From positions 1 to 10,683 of the forward strand of contig JASEGX010000077.1 of assembly GCA_030017815.1 (NCBI GenBank): a stretch of DNA of 10,683 bases. The letters run 5' to 3'. Numbering within the stretch: position 1 is the stretch's first letter; every line of letters begins with the position of its first letter. The notes beneath the pieces were generated by a model. It saw nothing but the letters and a program-made list of their open reading frames with translations, was not told the DNA's origin and did not search any database. Position numbers and translations under genes: made by a program. The stretch comes from Thermodesulfobacteriota bacterium. Its GTDB lineage: Bacteria; Desulfobacterota; QYQD01. Of this stretch, positions 1 to 6,077 are shown piece by piece.

Positions 1-54
1 ATGCGCGCTGCCCCATTCAAGAATAAACATTACTATCGATGGGAAATTGAAGCT

Positions 55-98
55 CCCCGCTGCCCGCCAGGGTCAGACCTGGATGGCAGGTTGCGGGG
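55..98. repeat. GC-rich imperfect hairpin upstream of the archease promoter
   Basis: The outer stem CCCCGC (55-60) pairs with GCGGGG (93-98). TGCC (61-64) pairs with GGCA (85-88), and CCAGG (67-71) pairs with CCTGG (78-82) around a 6-nt loop, with small internal bulges. No T-run follows on either strand, so it does not look like a rho-independent terminator. It could be a degenerate mobile-repeat end or the structured 3' end of a transcript entering from the left. I see no gene between 1 and 214. Confidence 0.5.
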
Positions 99-158
99 AA
101 TGCGCTCGCTATGCATGTTCAAAAAAACACCCGTGAAAACCGCAAGTTCTAAATTGGC

Positions 159-208
159 TTGACAAGGCGTGAGATTTTTTTGACAATACCTAGGATAAGA
201 AATAAAAT
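159..208 (+). promoter_or_regulatory. Two overlapping sigma70-type promoters for archease-rtcB
   Basis: Two perfect TTGACA -35 boxes lie at 159-164 and 180-185. The second has a 17-bp spacer to TAAAAT (203-208), which matches the -10 consensus at 5 of 6 positions. The first is 17 bp from GACAAT (182-187), matching at 4 of 6. The downstream promoter would start transcription near 215, which is the first base of the archease ATG. The message would then have essentially no leader, and no Shine-Dalgarno sequence is visible there. The boxes are seen in the sequence; the start site is inferred. Confidence 0.6.
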
Positions 209-214
209 GTAAAT

Positions 215-631
215 ATGAAGCCCTGGTATGAAACATTTGAGCATGGAGCAGATATCGGCATTCGTGGGAAAGGCCGGACACTGGAAGAGGCCTTTGCCAA
301 CGGGGCAAAGGCCCTTTTTGCGCTGATGGCCGACCTATCCACAATTGAACCGCAGAAAGAAATCCACGTGAAATGCACGGCGCCGGATATAGAAACCCTC
401 TTTATGGTCTGGTTAAATCAATTAATTGCCTTGGCGGATATAGAGAAAATGGTCCTTTCCGAATTCAACGTCACTATAAGGAATAACAACTTAACTGCTG
501 TAGCCCGGGGCGAATCCATAACCCCTCAGAAACACGACTTAGGCGTAGAGGTCAAAGGGGCCACCTTTACTATGCTCAGGGTATTTCAAGAAACCGGCTA
601 CTTTGTGGCCCAATGCGTAGTTGATGTATGA
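215..631 (+). CDS. Archease, RtcB-activating chaperone
   Basis: This encodes a 138-residue protein with the archease pattern. The N-terminal EHGADIGIRGKG (residues 9-20) carries the conserved aspartate D13. A LEEAFANGAKALFALM helix follows (23-38), then the FMVWLNQL segment (63-70), the KHDLGVEVKGATFTML strand region (106-121), and a C-terminal VVDV with an acidic D137. Archease proteins are small acidic chaperones that speed guanylylation of the RNA ligase RtcB and allow multiple turnovers. The next gene is rtcB, starting 10 nt after this stop, which supports the call strongly. The start at 215 is the only sensible one, since the upstream ATG at 207 is followed directly by a stop. It has no Shine-Dalgarno sequence, and a -10 box lies 6 nt upstream, so it may be translated from a leaderless message. 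Confidence 0.93.
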   Translation: MKPWYETFEHGADIGIRGKGRTLEEAFANGAKALFALMADLSTIEPQKEIHVKCTAPDIETLFMVWLNQLIALADIEKMVLSEFNVTIRNNNLTAVARGESITPQKHDLGVEVKGATFTMLRVFQETGYFVAQCVVDV

Positions 632-641
632 GGTAAGGGAC

Positions 642-2072
642 ATGGAAATCAAATCATTAAAGAAAATTAATGACTTTCTCTGGGAGCTCCCGCCACTGGG
701 TGAGATGCGTGTCCCCGGGCTCATCTTCGCCAGCCAAAAACTGGTTGAAGAAATGGACGAAAAGGTCCGCGAGCAAGTTACGAACGTAGCCTGTTTACCC
801 GGTATTGTCCACGCCTCCATTGCCATGCCGGATGCGCATTGGGGCTACGGGTTTCCCATAGGCGGAGTAGCCGCCTTTGATGCGGAAGAAGGCGGCATTA
901 TCTCGGCCGGCGGCGTGGGATTTGATATATCCTGCGGTGTCCGCACCCTGACCACCGGACTTACCAGGGATGAAATCGTGCCCTCCCTGGAAAGATTGAT
1001 CGATAAGATCTTTCAGGTAGTTCCCGCTGGTGTTGGCTCAGAGGGTAAAATAAGGCTCACCCCGGCGCAAATCGATGACGTCCTGGCCGGCGGCGCAAAG
1101 TGGGCCGTGGATAAGGGCTACGGATTTCCCGAAGACCTGGGATACATAGAAGAAGGCGGCTATGTTACCTGGGCTGATCCCAAACAGGTCTCTGACCTGG
1201 CCAAAAAAAGACAATTTAGAGAAGTAGGAACGCTGGGGTCAGGGAATCACTATCTGGAAATACAGCATGTATTCGAGATCTATGATGCCGAAGCCGCCGA
1301 GGCCCTGGGCATCAAAAAGGATGATATTCTTATCGCTATCCATTGCGGTTCGAGGGCCTTGGGGCATCAGATAGGTACAGATTACCTGGTTACCCTGGCC
1401 CAGGCATCCAAAAAATACAATATCCCCATCCGTGAGCGGGAACTGGTCTGCGCGCCGATCAACTCGCCGGAAGGCAAACGCTATTTCGGGGCAGTTGGCG
1501 CGGGAATAAACTGCGCCCTGGCCAACCGCCAGGTTATAAGTCATCTGACCCGCGAAGCAGCATACGAAATTATCCCTCAGGCTAAGTTAGAAATGTTATT
1601 TGACGTCAGTCATAACACCTGCAAGGTCGAAGAGCATGTTGTGGATGGCAAAAAACTCCGGCTTTATGTCCACCGAAAGGGCTCGACCCGGGCCTTTGGT
1701 CCGGGAAGACCGGAAATACCGTCGCGCTTCCGATCCATTGGTCAGCCGGTCTTTATTGGCGGAACTATGGGCACCTGCTCCTTCATTCTGGTAGGCACAG
1801 AATTCGGTACAGAACAGGCCTTTGGGTCAGCTTGCCACGGCGCCGGTCGCAGTATGAGCCGCAAACGAGCTACTAAAACCTGGCGTGGAGATACGGTTAT
1901 AAAGGATTTATCAGCTAAAGGAATCATAATCCGTACCCGTTCCTATCGAGGCGTGGCCGAAGAAGCGCCGGGTGCTTATAAAGACGTAGTGGAAGTGGTG
2001 AACGCCGCTCACCAGGCCGGACTTGCCAAAAAGGTAGCTATGGTTAAGCCTTTGGCCTGCGTTAAAGGATAA
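642..2072 (+). CDS. rtcB: RtcB, tRNA-splicing / RNA-repair ligase (3'-phosphate, GTP-dependent)
   Basis: RtcB joins RNA 2',3'-cyclic phosphate or 3'-phosphate ends to 5'-OH ends, using GTP and Mn2+ through a histidine-GMP intermediate. From the ATG at 642 the protein has 476 residues. Metal and active-site motifs are all present: GVGFDISCGV (D95, C98), GSGNHYLE (N202, H203), IAIHCGSR (H234), DVSHNTCK (H324), the guanylylated histidine in ACHGAGR (H399), and the terminal VKPLACVKG lysine (K475). With this start D95, C98, N202, H203 and H234 carry the same numbers as in the Pyrococcus enzyme, as I recall it. A GAGG at 630-633, overlapping the archease stop, is 8 nt from ATG 642. An ATG at 624 and a TTG at 621 also lie in frame but are less well placed. 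No intein is present. It is co-transcribed with archease. Confidence 0.96.
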   Translation: MEIKSLKKINDFLWELPPLGEMRVPGLIFASQKLVEEMDEKVREQVTNVACLPGIVHASIAMPDAHWGYGFPIGGVAAFDAEEGGIISAGGVGFDISCGVRTLTTGLTRDEIVPSLERLIDKIFQVVPAGVGSEGKIRLTPAQIDDVLAGGAKWAVDKGYGFPEDLGYIEEGGYVTWADPKQVSDLAKKRQFREVGTLGSGNHYLEIQHVFEIYDAEAAEALGIKKDDILIAIHCGSRALGHQIGTDYLVTLAQASKKYNIPIRERELVCAPINSPEGKRYFGAVGAGINCALANRQVISHLTREAAYEIIPQAKLEMLFDVSHNTCKVEEHVVDGKKLRLYVHRKGSTRAFGPGRPEIPSRFRSIGQPVFIGGTMGTCSFILVGTEFGTEQAFGSACHGAGRSMSRKRATKTWRGDTVIKDLSAKGIIIRTRSYRGVAEEAPGAYKDVVEVVNAAHQAGLAKKVAMVKPLACVKG

Positions 2073-2095
2073 AACCCAACAGATATAGAGAATCG

Positions 2096-2626
2096 CTATT
2101 TCTCAATCCCTTCCCGTGCCTCAACACCCTTTTTAAAATAGTGTTTTATCTCCCGCATCTCTGTGACCAAATCTGCGAGTGCAATAATTCGGGGGGAGGC
2201 GTTCCGGCCGGTCAATACCATTTCCATCGCCTGCGGCTTGTTCTCCATCACTGAAATAAGCCATTCCTCGGGCACAAGGCCGAGGTTTACCGCCACATTT
2301 ACCTCGTCCAATATCAATACATCTGTTGATCCCTCATGGACAATCTTGCTGGCAAGTTCCATAGCCTCTGCTGCCCGTTCCCTATCTTCTACGGAAGGCT
2401 CCTCCTGAGAGATAAATCCCCGACGCCCGGTTGGTTTTATGACAAAACTTGGCAACAGCGCAGACGCGGCCTTTATCTCGCCGATATCAGTTTCTCCCTT
2501 TAAAAACTGAATCATAGTCACAGACAGCCCTTGACCGGCGGCCCGAAGGGCGAGCCCTAAGGCGGCGGTTGTCTTGCCCTTGCCATTACCGGTGTAAACA
2601 TGTATGTAGCCCTGTTTAAGAGCCAT
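2096..2626 (-). CDS. cobO: Cob(I)yrinic acid a,c-diamide adenosyltransferase, CobO/BtuR family
   Basis: This cytosolic enzyme transfers the 5'-deoxyadenosyl group of ATP to reduced corrinoid, making the adenosyl form during cobalamin synthesis or salvage. The 176-residue product has an N-terminal P-loop variant, YTGNGKGKTTAALGLALRA (residues 11-29). An acidic Walker-B-like VLILDEVN follows at 103-110, then VLTGRNASP (137-145), and LVTEMREIKHYFKKGVEAREGIEK closes the protein. These are the hallmark blocks of the CobA/CobO/BtuR family, and the length is slightly short of the usual 190-200. The RBS AAGGAG sits 6 nt before the ATG. The gene converges on rtcB with 23 nt between stop codons. No other cobalamin gene is in the window, and I could not recognise a cobalamin riboswitch upstream. 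Confidence 0.95.
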   Translation of the reverse strand: MALKQGYIHVYTGNGKGKTTAALGLALRAAGQGLSVTMIQFLKGETDIGEIKAASALLPSFVIKPTGRRGFISQEEPSVEDRERAAEAMELASKIVHEGSTDVLILDEVNVAVNLGLVPEEWLISVMENKPQAMEMVLTGRNASPRIIALADLVTEMREIKHYFKKGVEAREGIEK

Positions 2627-2745
2627 GGTTATCTCCTTCTAAATTAAATTTAGGCACAGAAAGATTGGGGTGGTCACTGGGAGGATATATTCCATGTTAA
2701 CAGCTTAGTTGACCTTAAAGACTTTCCAGTCATAGATGCGCCAGA

Positions 2746-2794
2746 GGCGTGGTAGTTTAACAGGACACAAGAGTGTTCCCACGCCCTTGTTAAT
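2746..2794. repeat. Stacked hairpins with pseudoknot potential
   Basis: GGCGTGG (2746-2752) pairs perfectly with CCACGCC (2779-2785). Inside it, GGACAC (2763-2768) pairs with GTGTTC (2773-2778, one G-U) around an AAGA loop and abuts the outer stem. The unpaired TTTAACA bulge (2756-2762) is complementary over six bases to TGTTAA (2788-2793) just downstream. This gives an A-B-A'-B' order, as in a pseudoknot. Which strand matters is unknown. It could be an RNA element, a transposon or REP-like end, or chance. Confidence 0.35.
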
Positions 2795-2891
2795 ATTCTA
2801 TTTGATTGCTATCAGTTAGTGCAAGTTTTTTCGTGAGATACGCCGGGGCGTGTCAGATACCCGAATACATCGGTGACAAGAGTTAGACTGG

Positions 2892-3089
2892 CTTTCATCC
2901 GAGAACTTCCCCTCCCCTTGGGAGACTATGTCGCAATGTCATTGCGAGGGAGTGAAACGACCGAAGCAATCTCACAACATATTGAAATCATAGAGATTGC
3001 CACGCTCCCTGCGGTCGCTCGCAATGACAAATAACGATTATGACACAGTCTATGGCGGGAGGGGAAATATATGGTTTCCGGATGGAAAC
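2892..3089. repeat. MITE-like long imperfect palindrome (outer element)
   Basis: The left arm, from CTTTCATCCGAGAAC (2892-2906) through TTCCCCTCCC to GACTATGTC (2924-2932), is matched in inverted orientation. The matching blocks are GACACAGTC (3042-3050), GGGAGGGGAA (3057-3066) and GTTTCCGGATGGAAAC (3074-3089). A 7-nt insertion on the right separates two of the matched blocks. There is no coding capacity, so this fits a non-autonomous miniature inverted-repeat element. A second palindrome occupies its centre. It lies just upstream of the toxin-antitoxin promoter region. Confidence 0.6.
2937..3029. repeat. TGTCATTGCGAG-type inverted repeat nested inside the outer palindrome
   Basis: The left arm 2937-2973 begins TGTCATTGCGAG and ends GCAATCTC. 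The right arm 2993-3029 begins GAGATTGC and ends CTCGCAATGACA. Each arm is 37 nt, with identical ends and a diverged middle, around a 19-nt loop. This terminal sequence is, to my knowledge, a widespread intergenic repeat in environmental anaerobes. The flanks AA on both sides may be a short target duplication. Its central position within the outer palindrome suggests insertion of one repeat into another. Confidence 0.75.
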
Positions 3090-3173
3090 TAAATACATTT
3101 TATCTTATTGTGTTATTCAGCAAATTCTTATATGATTACCCCTAAACGCAGATCTCGACGAAAAAAATCGAGT

Positions 3174-3226
3174 CGATATAATATATAAGTCCGGCACTAT
3201 CACCTTCATCGCCGATATGATATATC
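3174..3226 (+). promoter_or_regulatory. Candidate operator repeats upstream of the antitoxin
   Basis: Two near-identical AT-rich motifs, CGATATAATATATA (3174-3187) and CGATATGATATATC (3213-3226), lie 39 bp apart in direct orientation. The second contains the inverted repeat GATAT-GAT-ATATC. They sit 22-75 bp upstream of the antitoxin start, where RelB-type antitoxins commonly autoregulate. The function is inferred from position and symmetry only. Confidence 0.35.
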
Positions 3227-3248
3227 AGAAGTATCGGAGGTCGTGAAA

Positions 3249-3452
3249 ATGGAAATGTTAGATGAAAAAAAGATTAAGGAGCTTATGAAAGAAGCTCTGG
3301 TGGAAGTCCTCGAGGACCGCAAAGAGGTCCTTTATGGCATTCTGAGCGAAGCCATCGAGGATGTCGCACTGGTCCACGCGATACGAGAAGGGGAAGCTAC
3401 CGGAACGGTCAGCAAAAAGGAGATATTAGATATTCTTGAAGGCCGACCATGA
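3249..3452 (+). CDS. RelB-like antitoxin of a type II toxin-antitoxin pair
   Basis: This encodes a small acidic, helix-rich protein of 67 residues from ATG 3249. It contains the stretch LVEVLEDRKEVLYGILSEAI, followed by EDVALVHAIREGEAT and a C-terminal KKEILDILEGRP. This pattern is typical of the short antitoxin placed directly before RelE/ParE-type toxins in environmental bacteria. The N-terminal part would be the dimer and DNA-binding region, and the C-terminal helix would wrap the toxin. The GGAGG at 3236-3240 is 8 nt from ATG 3249 and only 2 nt from the in-frame GTG at 3243, so 3249 is preferred. Its TGA overlaps the ATG of the downstream toxin gene (ATGA), the usual translational coupling. 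The toxin is frameshifted, so the antitoxin may now be an orphan. The family call rests on architecture and resemblance. Confidence 0.75.
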   Translation: MEMLDEKKIKELMKEALVEVLEDRKEVLYGILSEAIEDVALVHAIREGEATGTVSKKEILDILEGRP

Positions 3453-3716
3453 AAGTGGAGTTTAGGGCCAGCTTTGCCATAGATTTGAAACGGATCAAAG
3501 ATAAGTCCCTCCTGAACCAAGTTGCGCGAGGCGATTCAGCAAATTGAAGCAGTTGAAGACCTCCGCAATGTGAGTAATATCAAAAAGCTCCGGGCTCAAG
3601 GTAATTACTATCGAATAAGATTAGGTGACTATCGAATCGGCCTGGTCGTAGATGATATCGGCGCTAGATTTGTGCGGTTTCTCCACCGAAGCGAAATCTA
3701 CCGTTATTTTCCATAG
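3449..3716 (+). pseudogene. RelE-family mRNA interferase toxin, frameshifted
   Basis: Reading from ATG 3449 gives MKVEFRASFAIDLKRIKDKS and a few more family-like residues up to V25, then leaves the family pattern and stops at 3545-3547. From 3525 the next frame continues the RelE pattern: REAIQQIEAVEDLRNVSNIK, then a KKLRAQGNYYRIRLGDYRIGL-type core, and the terminal FLHRSEIYRYFP ending at 3716. One surplus base near 3524, in GTTGCGCGAG, explains the break. Without it the gene would encode 88 residues, the normal length for this toxin family. RelE toxins are cytosolic ribosome-dependent endoribonucleases held in check by the neighbouring antitoxin. A TTG at 3522 could start the second part, but that would lack the N-terminal strand and helices. 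Inactivation is likely unless the extra base is a sequencing error. Confidence 0.8.
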
Positions 3717-3743
3717 AAGGCTTCGAAGGTTACTGGCCGAACC

Positions 3744-3783
3744 AGTCATTCGACCGGACTCCGTGGAACGGGGCTGACTTTTT
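3744..3783 (+). terminator. Candidate rho-independent terminator after the toxin gene
   Basis: AGTCA (3744-3748) pairs with TGACT (3775-3779). Inside, CTCCGT pairs with ACGGGG with one G-U pair, and a T-run occupies 3779-3783. It lies 27 nt after the toxin stop codon and before the radical SAM gene. The stem has internal unpaired bases, so strength is uncertain. Confidence 0.4.
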
Positions 3784-3828
3784 CGGTACGTCACAGGCCC
3801 TATCTAGCTAATATCTAAGCTTGAGCCT

Positions 3829-4698
3829 ATGCATTACGAAGGTATTATAATCCGCCCTCCCAGTGAAGCCTACAGCATCTTGCTGCAGGTAACCGTGGGC
3901 TGCTCCCACAACAAATGTACATTCTGCGGTGCCTATAAGGAAAAGCGCTTCCGCATTAAAGATGAAACGACTATTTTAAACGACCTCTCCTTTGCGGCCC
4001 GGCATTTCCGGGACCAGAACCGCGTCTTTCTCCTGGATGGGGACGCCTTGATTATGCCCTTTGAAAAATTGGCCTGGGTACTAAGAAAAATAAAGGAACA
4101 TCTGCCCTGGGTTAGCCGGGTGGGTATTTATGCCAATACCAGGGGGATAAAAAGTAAAACGCTGGAGGAACTCGTAACCCTAAGGCAGCTCGGATTGGGC
4201 ATCATCTACCTGGGAGTGGAAAGCGGAGATAATGTTATCCTGAAGAACATCAATAAAGGAACCAATGCCGAAACCCTGATCCAATCCGGACAAAAGATTC
4301 GTCAGGCCGGGATAAAGCTTTCGGTAACCGTTTTACTGGGTATAGCCGGCGAGGCACGTTCGCTCACTCATGCCCGCAAAACGGGCGAAGTCCTTACGGC
4401 CATGCGGCCCAATCATGTCGGGGCCTTGACGCTAATGGTTCTGGATGGGACCCCCTTGGGAGAAGACTTTCAGGCCGGGCGGTTTAAAATGCCGCCCCCC
4501 AAAGAGCTGTTAGTCGAATTAAGGGAGATGCTTTTAAATACCCACTTGTGCCCCGGCTTATTTTTCTCAAACCATGCCTCCAACTATTTGCCTCTAAGAG
4601 TACGACTTCCTAAGGACAAGGCCCACGCCATTAGCCTTATCGACAGCGCCTTAAAAGGGGAAATTGCCCTTAAGCCTGAAACCTTGCGTGCCCTTTAG
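3829..4698 (+). CDS. Radical SAM protein of unknown substrate, CX4CX2C cluster motif
   Basis: This 289-residue protein has the pattern of a widespread but uncharacterised radical SAM family. It has an RPPSEAYSILLQVTVGCSHN start (residues 9-28), the cluster motif C25-x4-C30-x2-C33 followed by GAYKEKRFRI, and FLLDGDALIMP. It continues with GIYANTRGI, GLGIIYLGVESGD (a SAM-binding-type GVESG strand), IKLSVTVLLGIAG, LTLMVLDGTPLG, and FFSNHASNYLPLR near the C-terminus. The usual motif in the superfamily is CX3CX2C, and the extra residue is typical of this subgroup as I know it. The protein should bind a [4Fe-4S] cluster and cleave S-adenosylmethionine; its target is unknown. No auxiliary cysteine cluster or cobalamin-binding domain is visible. 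The start has only a weak GAG upstream. It appears to be monocistronic. Confidence 0.85.
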   Translation: MHYEGIIIRPPSEAYSILLQVTVGCSHNKCTFCGAYKEKRFRIKDETTILNDLSFAARHFRDQNRVFLLDGDALIMPFEKLAWVLRKIKEHLPWVSRVGIYANTRGIKSKTLEELVTLRQLGLGIIYLGVESGDNVILKNINKGTNAETLIQSGQKIRQAGIKLSVTVLLGIAGEARSLTHARKTGEVLTAMRPNHVGALTLMVLDGTPLGEDFQAGRFKMPPPKELLVELREMLLNTHLCPGLFFSNHASNYLPLRVRLPKDKAHAISLIDSALKGEIALKPETLRAL

Positions 4699-4717
4699 CA
4701 AAAAGAATAAAACTTTT

Positions 4718-5049
4718 TCATACCTTTAACTTACCGGTCTTGAACGCATAGGCTATTACGATTCCGGCAATAAAGGCCACGGCCAGGTTTGTAGCCAGGG
4801 TTATTCCTAACATGATTATCACCACAAGTAAGTCCGTTCTTTTATGTCTTTAATCATAAGGGCTAACTGACTTCCGGCAAAAACCAGCAATATACCGAGA
4901 ACCGAAAGCGGCAGAAGCTAAATTATGGACAAGGCTCCTGCATCAAACAAGAGGGCCAGCATGAGAAAAATTATTCCTATCATAACATTTGAACCGGCAG
5001 TCCTGGCCCCGAATCTATAGTGGGCTGCCAGTCCTCCCGTAGGCCTGGA
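4718..5049 (-). pseudogene. Decayed C-terminal remnant of a MOT1/SulP-like sulfate or molybdate transporter
   Basis: Read on the minus strand from 5049, the frame gives GGLAAHYRFGARTAGSN, then MIGIIFLMLALLF, an in-frame TAG after LSII, then LLPLSVLGILLVFAGSQLAL and MIKDIKER. A missing base then shifts the frame to LLVVIIMLGITLATNLAVAF, IAGIVIAYAF and KTGKLKV, with a TGA at 4718-4720. The YRFGART signature and the closing hydrophobic segments match the C-terminal third of putative sulfate/molybdate permeases (MOT1 type, related to SulP). The rest of the gene is absent, because the preceding gene's stop codon lies at 5050-5052. One nonsense codon, one frameshift and a missing N-terminus make this a fragment. 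Deletion between the permease gene and this transporter is the simplest history. Confidence 0.75.
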
Positions 5050-6027
5050 CTATTTTACGAAATACTGCACGATATAGCGCCCGGCAACAAATATTATGAG
5101 GAGCCCCAGCATTACTTTAATCAGTTTCTGGGGCACAAATTTTTGTAGTCTGGCTCCGCAGTACATCCCCAGAAATCCTCCCGCCCCAAAGAGAAATCCC
5201 AGCAGCCAGTCCGGCGCTGTTGACAACCCACTTTTTGCGGGAATCACGCTATAAAAAAACACGCCGGCAATCGAGGTTAAAAAGGTGCCCAGGAGGGCAG
5301 CACCGGCTACAGTATAGACCGGGAGGTGAAAAACAGCCACGCAAAAAGGTGCAATGATAGCGCCGCCACCTATTCCATAAGTTCCCCCTATTATCCCCAC
5401 CATAAAAGCCAGCATAAACATGGCCGGGGTACTAAAGGAGAATCGCTGGTCCCAAAATTCGTATTCCACCCTGGATAAAGAAAATGATATTGTTTTTACC
5501 ACCGCCTCGGGAGGAAGACCGGCTGATACGCGTGCTGCTTGCTTGTCCTTAAGCCTTTTAACCTGTTCCTTGAACTTTTCATCCAGCGCCTTCATTTGTG
5601 TTTTGCTTCTCTGGCTGCGGGCCGTTAACTCATAAAGGAGGCGCGCCCCGATGTACAGCAGCACGCAGCCAACAAATAGTTTAAAGTCACGCGGATCCGG
5701 CAGGTATATAACTCTTAAGTAATAACCGATAAATACCCCGGGCAGTGTCCCCACAATCACTATCCAGGTAAGGGGCCATGCCATTCGGCCTTCTCTAAGG
5801 TAGCGATAGACGCCGCTCGGGATGGCCACTATGTTGTAGACAAAATTGGTGGCGCTTACCGCCGGTGTCGTAAAATGTAAAAAGCTGACCTGGAATGGCA
5901 AGAGTAGAAAAGCACCGGAAACGCCGCCCATAGAGGTAAAAAAGGACACCAGAAAAGCTACCAATGGCGGCAAGAATACCCAGGTTTTTACACCAGAGAC
6001 GGGAAAGTACATATAGAGAGCATCCAT
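5050..6027 (-). CDS. TauE/SafE-family (sulfite exporter-like) membrane permease
   Basis: This 325-residue integral membrane protein is built of two hydrophobic halves. The first covers roughly residues 15-135 with the repeat motif SMGGVSGAFLLLPF (32-45). The second covers 200-325 with the matching GTYGIGGGAIIAPF (215-228). Glycine-rich GG..G blocks at equivalent places in both halves are the hallmark of the TauE/SafE (DUF81) family, members of which export sulfite, sulfoacetate or other organosulfur anions. Between the halves is a long, basic, probably coiled loop (about 137-198, rich in K, R, E and Q), longer than in many relatives. GGAGG lies 4 nt from the ATG at 6027, a rather short spacing. 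It follows the spy-like gene by 50 nt and is probably the last gene of the sigma-factor operon. The substrate is not determinable here; sulfur-compound export is a guess from family. Confidence 0.85.
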   Translation of the reverse strand: MDALYMYFPVSGVKTWVFLPPLVAFLVSFFTSMGGVSGAFLLLPFQVSFLHFTTPAVSATNFVYNIVAIPSGVYRYLREGRMAWPLTWIVIVGTLPGVFIGYYLRVIYLPDPRDFKLFVGCVLLYIGARLLYELTARSQRSKTQMKALDEKFKEQVKRLKDKQAARVSAGLPPEAVVKTISFSLSRVEYEFWDQRFSFSTPAMFMLAFMVGIIGGTYGIGGGAIIAPFCVAVFHLPVYTVAGAALLGTFLTSIAGVFFYSVIPAKSGLSTAPDWLLGFLFGAGGFLGMYCGARLQKFVPQKLIKVMLGLLIIFVAGRYIVQYFVK

Positions 6028-6077
6028 AACCCCTCCTATTTCCTTATTTCGTGTTTTTCATATAACTTTTGACATTA

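Larger units (their letters stand above)
2627..3248. other. Gene-free interval rich in inverted repeats
   Basis: About 620 bases lie between cobO and the toxin-antitoxin pair, with no credible reading frame on either strand. The interval holds a pseudoknot-like fold (2746-2794), a short ACGCC-GG-GGCGT palindrome (2840-2851), a nested MITE-like palindrome (2892-3089), and AT-rich sequence carrying the likely promoter of the antitoxin. A TATGAT at 3131-3136 with a weak TTGTGT 17 bp upstream is one promoter candidate. Confidence 0.6.

Noticed and set aside
33..344. Minus-strand open frame across the archease promoter
   Set aside because: It crosses the hairpin and two sigma70-type promoters and overlaps the archease start; no domain is recognisable.
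2088..2104. GAGAA...TTCTC hairpin between convergent rtcB and cobO as a bidirectional terminator
   Set aside because: The stem is five pairs, mostly A-T, and overlaps the cobO stop codon, with no T-run.
2627..2700. Cobalamin riboswitch upstream of cobO, prompted by the TCACTGGGAGG string
   Set aside because: The string is on the opposite strand to cobO, and I could not find the B12-box or the paired core elements.
2892..3089. CRISPR array
   Set aside because: The repeats are inverted and single, not direct and regularly spaced.
4700..4718. AAAAAG...CTTTTT hairpin after the radical SAM gene as a terminator
   Set aside because: The stem is only A-T pairs plus one G-C pair, too weak to support on sequence alone.
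4929..4931. In-frame TAG in the MOT1-like remnant read as pyrrolysine
   Set aside because: The same fragment also has a frameshift and lacks its N-terminus, so decay explains the TAG better.
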